Positions 13,500 through 18,280 of a stretch of DNA of 18,280 nucleotides are shown here, piece after piece. The DNA is from JBAWAP01 sp049589355 (GTDB taxonomy: Bacteria; Chloroflexota; Anaerolineae; VGOG01). The translations under genes and the position numbers were made by a program. The first letter of the stretch is position 1. Each line of letters opens with the position of its first letter. The notes below the pieces were generated by a model, which saw only the letters and a program-made list of their open reading frames with translations, made no database searches and had not been told where the DNA came from. The stretch lies in contig JBAWAP010000029.1 in the NCBI GenBank assembly GCA_049589355.1, positions 1-18,280 on the forward strand, read 5' to 3'.

Positions 13500-15305
13500 A
13501 TGTCCGAGGAAGATAGAATTGAGTCCATCTTGGCTGCTGATTGTGGCAGCGCCAGAACCAAAGTCGTCTTGATAGACCTGGTCGAGGATCAATACCGCCC
13601 TTCGACGGGCCCTTCGTCAGGCTCAGGATACCGCTTCGTGGCCAAGGGGGAAGCGCCCACAAGTGGTGACCCACCTTGGTCTGACGTGATGGTGGGCCTT
13701 CGCGAGGCGATAAGCCATATCGAGGAGATCACTGGCCGGGCGTTGCTCGACCAAGAGGGACAACTGATCACTCCTGAGCAGGCCAACGGCCATGGCGTTG
13801 ATGCATTTGTGGCCACGAGCAGCGCCGCCCCACCCCTGCGACTGTTGGTAATGGGGTTGGTGGACGACCTTAGCTTGGCGAGCGCGCGGCGGGCGGTGGC
13901 CTCCACTTACGCCGTTATTGAGGACGTCGTCAGCTTGAACAGGAAGGGGAAAAACACCGAGGACACGATTGACCTCATCCGACGTCTTCAACCTGAGGCC
14001 ATCCTCATCGTTGGGGGAACCGATGGCGGGGCCACCACCCCCGTAATTGACCTTGCCAAGATCGTGGCTTCGGCTTGCTCCTTCCTGGAGGAAGACGCCC
14101 AACCCCAGATCCTTTTTGCCGGCAACGCGGAGCTTCTCCTGCAGATAGAGAAGACCTTGGGCCGGGAGGCGAAACTGAGGGTTGTGGGCAACGTGCGACC
14201 GGCTCTGGACGTGGAGAACTTAAGCCCAACCGAAGCGGGGGTTGAGCGCCTGTACCAGGACAAGCTATCCAGTCTGCCAGGCTTTGATAAGCTGAAAGCT
14301 TGGAGCCAGTCACCAATTCTACCCACAGCCAAGGCCCTGAGCTATGTCATCCGCTACTTGGCACGCTGGCAGGACTCAGAGAACGGTATCCTGGGAATTG
14401 ACATCGGCAGCTCGGCGATAACCGTAGCAGCGAGCTTCGACGAGGACTTTGCCATGAGGGTTTGCAGCGACCTGGGCGCCCCCCCTCTTTCCCCCCCATT
14501 GGGGGGGATGAAAGGGGGGGATAGTTTGGGCCACGTCCTGGATCAGATTGATATCGAGGACATCTTGCGCTGGCTGCCTTTTGACATGGAAGCTGACCGG
14601 GCCCGCGACATAATCCTGGGCAAGGAGCAGCAGTTGATGACGGTGCCTCAGGCCCACGCGGAGTTGCTGCTGGACCAGGCGGTGGCCCGTGAAGCGTTGC
14701 GATTGTCCTTGGCTAGGGCGTGGATGAGTTCGCCTTGTACTGACCCTCTAGTCGCCTTCAAAACCATCTTAGCCAGCGGCGGGGTGCTCTCCCATGCTCC
14801 TCATCCCAGCCAGGCAGCCCTCATCCTCCTGGACGCCCTGCAACCCGTTGGCGTGAGCACCTTGCTGCTCGATACCAATCAGTTGCTAGCCCCTCTGGGG
14901 GCTCTGGCTACGATTCACCCTCTGGCTGCAGCCCAGGTCTTGGACTCCGGCGGCCTCACCACTTTGGGCACGGTGATATCCCCTGTTGGCGGAGCTCGGA
15001 AAGATAAGATGGCTCTCAAAGTCAAGATGAAGTTCGAAGGCGGAGAAGAATGGGAGACGGAGGCATCGTACGGGTCCTTGCAGGTGTTGCCCATCCCTTT
15101 GGGCGAGATGGCTACCTTGGAGCTTAAACCCGCGAGAGGATTCGACGTCGGTTGGGGCCGAGGTAAGAAGAGCCCCCCTATTGAGGTGAGCGGTGGGACG
15201 ATAGGGCTGATCATTGATGCCCGTGGTCGGCCCCTCGTCCTGCCTGAAACCAAAGATGAGCGTCAGGCCAAGATCCAACAGTGGCGTCGAGACATGGGAG
15301 TTTAG
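13500..15305 (+). CDS. MutL/GlmL-family actin-like ATPase (glutamate mutase L homologue)
   Basis: A 601-residue protein of the glutamate-mutase-L family, which has an actin/Hsp70-like ATPase fold. A phosphate loop is near the N-terminus (LAADCGSARTKVVLIDL), a glycine-rich turn is VGGTDGGATTP, and a second phosphate-loop-like motif is GILGIDIGSS at about 297-306. Family members reactivate B12-dependent glutamate mutase, but no mutase genes lie nearby, so another partner is likely here. ATG 13500 is preferred over GTG 13494, with GAGGT at 13491-13495. Two palindromic repeats are inserted in frame: 13599-13628 (PSTGPSSGSGYR, with TACCGC duplicated) and 14479-14520 (PPLSPPLGGMKGG). This protein is not the DNA mismatch-repair MutL. 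Confidence 0.85.
   Translation: MSEEDRIESILAADCGSARTKVVLIDLVEDQYRPSTGPSSGSGYRFVAKGEAPTSGDPPWSDVMVGLREAISHIEEITGRALLDQEGQLITPEQANGHGVDAFVATSSAAPPLRLLVMGLVDDLSLASARRAVASTYAVIEDVVSLNRKGKNTEDTIDLIRRLQPEAILIVGGTDGGATTPVIDLAKIVASACSFLEEDAQPQILFAGNAELLLQIEKTLGREAKLRVVGNVRPALDVENLSPTEAGVERLYQDKLSSLPGFDKLKAWSQSPILPTAKALSYVIRYLARWQDSENGILGIDIGSSAITVAASFDEDFAMRVCSDLGAPPLSPPLGGMKGGDSLGHVLDQIDIEDILRWLPFDMEADRARDIILGKEQQLMTVPQAHAELLLDQAVAREALRLSLARAWMSSPCTDPLVAFKTILASGGVLSHAPHPSQAALILLDALQPVGVSTLLLDTNQLLAPLGALATIHPLAAAQVLDSGGLTTLGTVISPVGGARKDKMALKVKMKFEGGEEWETEASYGSLQVLPIPLGEMATLELKPARGFDVGWGRGKKSPPIEVSGGTIGLIIDARGRPLVLPETKDERQAKIQQWRRDMGV
13593..13634. mobile_element. 30-bp palindromic insertion with TACCGC duplication
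   Basis: Element 13599-13628 begins CCTTCGACGGGCCCTTCG and ends AGGCTCAGGA. TACCGC flanks it on both sides (13593-13598 and 13629-13634). Element plus duplication is 36 bases, so the frame is kept and 12 residues are added; YR stands on both sides of the added peptide. Confidence 0.8.
14479..14520. repeat. C/G-run palindrome inserted in the MutL-like gene
   Basis: CCCCCCCTCTTT with a run of seven C, then ATT, then seven G and ATGAAAGGGGGGG form an imperfect palindrome. It is read as PPLSPPLGGMKGG between SDLG and SLGHVL, in the second ATPase lobe. Such C/G palindromes are common dispersed repeats. Confidence 0.75.
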
Positions 15306-15327
15306 CCTCTGTACCTTTCGCCTGGCC

Positions 15328-15356
15328 TTGTCCTTTTCGGCAAGCCATGCTAAAAT
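15328..15356 (+). promoter_or_regulatory. Extended -10 promoter of the glycosyltransferase operon
   Basis: -35 TTGTCC (15328-15333), 17-base spacer, -10 TAAAAT (15351-15356) preceded by TGC. Transcription would start near 15363, giving a leader of about 47 bases. Confidence 0.65.
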
Positions 15357-15373
15357 AACCTGTGAGGATCACT

Positions 15374-15408
15374 TTTTGAAATTTGGATTTTGAGGTTTGA
15401 AGTTTGAA
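15374..15408. repeat. TTTGAAATTTGGATTTTGA-type low-complexity repeat
   Basis: Units of TTTGAAr or a close variant recur with a 7- to 8-base period just before the GT2 start codon. They leave that gene with no clear Shine-Dalgarno, since GAGG at 15392 is 14 bases from ATG. Confidence 0.6.
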
Positions 15409-15409
15409 C

Positions 15410-16393
15410 ATGGTATCCCGTGCTCAATTAGACTTGCTCATTGTCATCGTCAACTACAACACTCGCGACCTTCTGAGAGATTGCCTGGCTTCTATCTACG
15501 AGAGCCAGGGCGATTTCAGTTATCGGGTGTGCGTGGTGGATAACGGTTCCCGTGATGACAGTGCCCGAATGGTGCGCCAGGAGTTCCCCCAAGCCCAGCT
15601 CATCGAAATCCCTGTCAACCGGGGATATGCCTACGCCAATAACCTGGGGCTCATGGCCTTCGGTTTACAGAATGGTCCTCTGGCCTGGCATCCCTCGCCC
15701 CTTGTTCCCAGGTATGCCCTATTGCTCAACGCTGACACCCTGCTTCCCCCCTCGGCACTCCGGGATATGCTGGACTTCATGGAGGCTCACCCTGAAGCCG
15801 GCGCAGCGGGACCCAGGCTGGTCCGCGAGGATGGCAGCCTTGACCTGGCCTGCCGCCGCGGCTTCCCCACACCGAGCGCTTTTGTCTATCGCATGGTGGG
15901 CTTAAGCAGACTTTTCCCCAAAAGCCGGCGCTTCGGGCGCTACAACCTCACCTACCTCGATCCCGATGAGCTGACCGAGGTTGACTCGGTGGTGGGGGCC
16001 TTCATGCTGGTGCGGGCCGAGGCCATCCACCAGGTGGGGCTATTGGATGAGACTTTCTTCCTGTACGGCGAGGACCTCGATTGGGCATACAGGATCAGGA
16101 AAGCTGGGTGGAAGATTTACTACAACCCTCAGGTAACTGTGCTTCACATTAAGGAGGCGTCCACCAAACACAGCCGCAGGGCCCGCTACGAGTTCTATCG
16201 CGCCATGGACATTTTCTATCGCAAGCATTACGCTGACACGACCCCATTGTGGCTTCATTGGCTGATTATCGGCGGCATCGCCTTGCGGAGAGGCCTGGCC
16301 ATGTTAGGTGAGATCGCGAAGGGCTCATCCCGCGTCGAGATCTCCACCCCTCGACGAGCTCAGGACACCGTGGAGGCACGAGATGAAGGGTAA
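15410..16393 (+). CDS. Family 2 glycosyltransferase
   Basis: A 327-residue GT-A fold glycosyltransferase of the rhamnosyltransferase-like type. It has the N-terminal IVNYN and VVDNGSRD nucleotide-sugar motifs, the metal-binding region LLLNADTLLP, the VVGAFMLVRAEA segment and the catalytic-base region LYGEDLDWAYR with VLHIKEAS. There are no strong membrane helices except a weak hydrophobic stretch near WLIIGGIAL. ATG 15410 is chosen over TTG 15404. Its last 11 bases overlap the next gene, so the two are translated together. It likely adds a sugar during exopolysaccharide or O-antigen synthesis at the inner membrane face. The C-terminus STPRRAQD is a translated CCCTCGACGAGCTCAGG repeat, so the native end was probably different. 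Confidence 0.93.
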   Translation: MVSRAQLDLLIVIVNYNTRDLLRDCLASIYESQGDFSYRVCVVDNGSRDDSARMVRQEFPQAQLIEIPVNRGYAYANNLGLMAFGLQNGPLAWHPSPLVPRYALLLNADTLLPPSALRDMLDFMEAHPEAGAAGPRLVREDGSLDLACRRGFPTPSAFVYRMVGLSRLFPKSRRFGRYNLTYLDPDELTEVDSVVGAFMLVRAEAIHQVGLLDETFFLYGEDLDWAYRIRKAGWKIYYNPQVTVLHIKEASTKHSRRARYEFYRAMDIFYRKHYADTTPLWLHWLIIGGIALRRGLAMLGEIAKGSSRVEISTPRRAQDTVEARDEG

Positions 16394-17795
16394 GGCTAGA
16401 CTGGTTTTCGGCATCTCCCTGGTCGTGCTCGACGTTTCGGCCACGGCTTTGGCTTTTTACCTGGCTTACAGGTTGCGCCAGTGGATCAGGTGGCCGACTC
16501 CCCCCCTTGATATGGGCCCTTTTCACAGCTATGTGGGGATGATGGTCGTCCAGGTCTTGGCCATGGTAACGGTCTTCTTCTTTTACCGGCTGTATCATCG
16601 CCCCCGAGCTATCTCCTCCATTGATGAATTGTATTCCCTCTTCGGCGCTGTTTCGGTAGGTACTATCCTGGCCATTGCCCTAACCTCATTGATGTTCAAG
16701 AACAGCGTTCTGGAGCTGGATTATTCGCGGGGCATGATTCTCTACGCCTGGCTATTGACCATTGTCCTGGCTGGCATAGGGCGCTTCGCTCACAGCCGGG
16801 TGCAGCGGGCTCTGCAGGCGCGAGGCCTGGGCGGGGCTCGGGTGCTCATCGTGGGCACAGGCGAGGTGGGCCAGATGATCTTGCAGAAGATCCGCCACCT
16901 GCCGGGCCTGGGCTACGAGGTGATGGGGTTCGTAGATGACCGCAGCGACCTAGAGACCACCATGGGAGTCCCCGTCTTGGGCCGGATTAGTGATCTTCCC
17001 GCTCTCATTGATGAACATTCCATTGACGAGGTCATCATCGCCCTGCCTGAAGATTCCCACGAGGAGATCCTGACCATTATCTCCCTCTGCGAACGGGGGA
17101 AGGTGAACATCAAGGTTTATCCCGACGTCTTCCAGATCATGGCCGCTCAGGTCACCATCGGCGACCTGGGAGGGCTGCCCCTCCTCACCGTCAGGGATAT
17201 CGCCCTCAGGGGATGGAGGCTGACTCTAAAAAGGGCAGTGGACTTGATCGGCAGCGCCATTGGCCTGGTGGTGATTTCTCCCCTCATGCTGTTGGTTGCT
17301 GCCCTCATCGAGTTGGACTCACCTGGCCCCGTTTTCTACGCCCAGGTGCGCATGGGGCTGGATGCCAAGCCTTTTTGGGTGATCAAGTTTCGCTCCATGC
17401 GGGCGGACGCCGAGGCAGAGACGGGTCCCGTTTGGGCCACCAAGGACGATCCACGCCGCACACGTCTGGGGGCCTTCATTCGTCGTTTCTCCATTGACGA
17501 ATGGCCCCAGTTTATCAACGTGCTCTTAGGTGAGATGAGCCTGGTGGGGCCGCGGCCTGAGCGCCCCGTCTTCGTCGAGCAGTTCAAGCGGAGCATCCCC
17601 CGCTACATGGATAGGCACCGCGAGAAGGCTGGCCTCACCGGCTGGGCTCAGGTCAACGGCCTGCGGGGCGATACCTCCATCGCCGAAAGAACCAAGTACG
17701 ACCTCTGGTACATCGAGAATTGGTCCCTCCTCCTGGATTTCAAGATTATCCTCAAGACCATCTTCAACGCATTTACCAGTAAGAACGCCTATTAG
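16383..17795 (+). CDS. Polyprenyl-phosphate sugar-1-phosphate transferase (exopolysaccharide initiation)
   Basis: A 470-residue polytopic enzyme that starts exopolysaccharide synthesis by moving a sugar-1-phosphate from a UDP-sugar to undecaprenyl phosphate. Four to five N-terminal membrane helices lie at about 8-120. A Rossmann-like domain begins RVLIVGTGEVGQMI at about 152. The catalytic sugar-transferase domain starts KRAVDLIGSAIG at about 282, then KFRSMR, DEWPQFINVLLGEMSLVGP and GLTGWAQVNG follow. The length is normal for the WbaP/WcaJ group. ATG 16383 is chosen because GGAGG (16372-16376) is 6 bases upstream. The frame open from 16308 overlaps GT2 too far. Substrate specificity cannot be read. 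Confidence 0.95.
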   Translation: MKGKARLVFGISLVVLDVSATALAFYLAYRLRQWIRWPTPPLDMGPFHSYVGMMVVQVLAMVTVFFFYRLYHRPRAISSIDELYSLFGAVSVGTILAIALTSLMFKNSVLELDYSRGMILYAWLLTIVLAGIGRFAHSRVQRALQARGLGGARVLIVGTGEVGQMILQKIRHLPGLGYEVMGFVDDRSDLETTMGVPVLGRISDLPALIDEHSIDEVIIALPEDSHEEILTIISLCERGKVNIKVYPDVFQIMAAQVTIGDLGGLPLLTVRDIALRGWRLTLKRAVDLIGSAIGLVVISPLMLLVAALIELDSPGPVFYAQVRMGLDAKPFWVIKFRSMRADAEAETGPVWATKDDPRRTRLGAFIRRFSIDEWPQFINVLLGEMSLVGPRPERPVFVEQFKRSIPRYMDRHREKAGLTGWAQVNGLRGDTSIAERTKYDLWYIENWSLLLDFKIILKTIFNAFTSKNAY

Positions 17796-17800
17796 TTGTA

Positions 17801-17833
17801 AGACCTGACGGGTTTCCAAAACCCGTCAGGTCT
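17801..17833. terminator. Perfect 15-bp hairpin after the sugar transferase gene
   Basis: AGACCTGACGGGTTT and its exact complement enclose the loop CCA, 6 bases after the stop codon. No T-run follows, so it is either a terminator relying on the stem alone or simply a dispersed repeat. The sequence is a common repeat type. Confidence 0.6.
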
Positions 17834-17930
17834 GAGCAAGATAGAACTGCAAGTTATCAAAGTCAACCCGGCGCGACGCCTCTACGAGCGGCTGGGCTTT
17901 GCTGTGATTGGGGAAACTGAGACTCAGTAG
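17832..17930 (+). pseudogene. C-terminal remnant of a GNAT acetyltransferase
   Basis: Reading from 17832 gives LSKIELQVIKVN then PARRLYERLGFAVIGETETQ and a stop at 17928. NPARRLYERLGF is the classic GNAT C-terminal motif. There is no start codon or acetyl-CoA site. The 5' side is cut by the hairpin repeat at 17801-17833 and the 3' side by the inverted-repeat element starting at 17920, which supplies the stop. It is unrelated to the intact GNAT at 12990, whose equivalent segment reads AIEFYEKHGF. Confidence 0.75.
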
Positions 17931-18280
17931 ATGGAAATTCTGAAGCAGCGTGGGTTCCCATGCCCAATGTCACTGACATTTTGCGCTGCATCGCTTTGAG
18001 AAAATAATCGGGTAAAAGGACGGTGGTATGGTAGAGCGACACTACACCATGAATGGTGTAGTTTGGGCAGCAAGTAGCCTTTTTGGCGATATGAACTGGC
18101 ACAAACTACAGCTTTCAAGCTGTAGTGTAGCAATAAAAATCACCCTGCGGTTACCCGAATGGATTCTCAGAATCCGTCATCCCTGTACAGCCTGAAAGAG
18201 TTAGTGCCATTGGGCTCCCGTGCCCGCGAATCCGCGGCGTGGGGGCCGCCTCTGCTGATAATTTTCCATCTACTGAGACT
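17920..18280. mobile_element. Inverted-repeat-bounded element with internal palindromes (at least 361 bp)
   Basis: The left end AGACTCAGTAGATGGAAATT is repeated inverted at the window edge, where the complement of the last bases reads AGTCTCAGTAGATGGAAAAT. No ORF of note lies inside. It contains a double palindrome (18039-18128), a perfect GGATTCT-C-AGAATCC (18161-18175) and a CCGCG/CGCGG hairpin (18222-18235). It is a large MITE or a decayed insertion sequence. The right end could lie beyond the window. Confidence 0.65.
18039..18128. repeat. Paired palindromes able to form a four-way junction
   Basis: Two hairpins, CTACACCAT-GA-ATGGTGTAG and CTACAGCTT-TC-AAGCTGTAG, are also complementary to each other at their feet. 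ACACTAC (18039-18045) pairs with GTAGTGT (18122-18128), and GTAGTTTG (18058-18065) pairs with CAAACTAC (18102-18109). So the region can fold as two hairpins or as one cruciform with two arms. Confidence 0.75.

Noticed and set aside
13500..15305. DNA mismatch-repair MutL
   Set aside because: No GHKL ATPase motifs; the phosphate loops are of the actin/Hsp70 type, matching the glutamate-mutase-L family.

Overview
The window looks like a chromosomal segment of a Chloroflexota bacterium (Anaerolineae-like). This is inferred from protein style, not from a marker gene. The clues are Thr/Pro-rich linkers on exported proteins, a YLPLVYK-type C-terminal end on a CSLREA/beta-helix surface protein, a MutL/GlmL-family actin-like ATPase with no glutamate mutase beside it, a DUF6754-like membrane protein, and many small palindromic repeats. 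Most genes are on the + strand, and only the ferredoxin is on the - strand.

Region 1 (1-3800) is an AmmeMemoRadiSam locus. It starts with the tail of a membrane protein, followed by a Tat-signal radical SAM enzyme with an unusual N-terminal CXXCH insertion. Next come a NUDIX hydrolase and a Memo-AMMECR1 fusion with a lipoprotein-type signal. Both radical SAM and Memo/AMMECR1 proteins appear to be exported. A MITE and a strong hairpin separate this locus from a convergent dicluster ferredoxin gene with its own promoter.

Region 2 (4050-5915) has little coding sequence but much regulation. A roughly 230-bp cassette, made of an extended -10 promoter plus a class-I cyclic-di-GMP (GEMM) aptamer, occurs twice and flanks a 60-aa excisionase/MerR-type HTH gene. 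The first copy carries two small insertions: a 153-bp MITE just after the -10 box, for which copy 2 is the empty site, and a 123-bp element in the 3' half of the aptamer. The second copy looks complete, and its 3' end overlaps the Shine-Dalgarno of a 28-codon ORF followed by a perfect hairpin terminator.

Region 3 (5916-15305) begins at a strong, nearly leaderless promoter. It encodes uncharacterised envelope proteins: a 92-aa protein, a DUF6754-like protein, two six-helix membrane proteins and a zinc-ribbon protein anchored by two membrane helices. It also encodes a 990-aa beta-helix surface protein, a GNAT acetyltransferase and the MutL-like ATPase. I suggest a membrane-associated module, but no partner or function can be proved from sequence alone.

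Region 4 (15328-17795) is a two-gene polysaccharide operon, a family-2 glycosyltransferase overlapping a polyprenyl-phosphate sugar transferase, with its own promoter. The window ends with a perfect hairpin, a GNAT gene remnant and an inverted-repeat-bounded element containing a cruciform-like structure.

Small palindromic elements recur throughout. Several lie inside reading frames without breaking them (the MutL-like gene twice, the zinc-ribbon gene, the GT2 gene) or supply new C-termini and stop codons (NUDIX, beta-helix protein).
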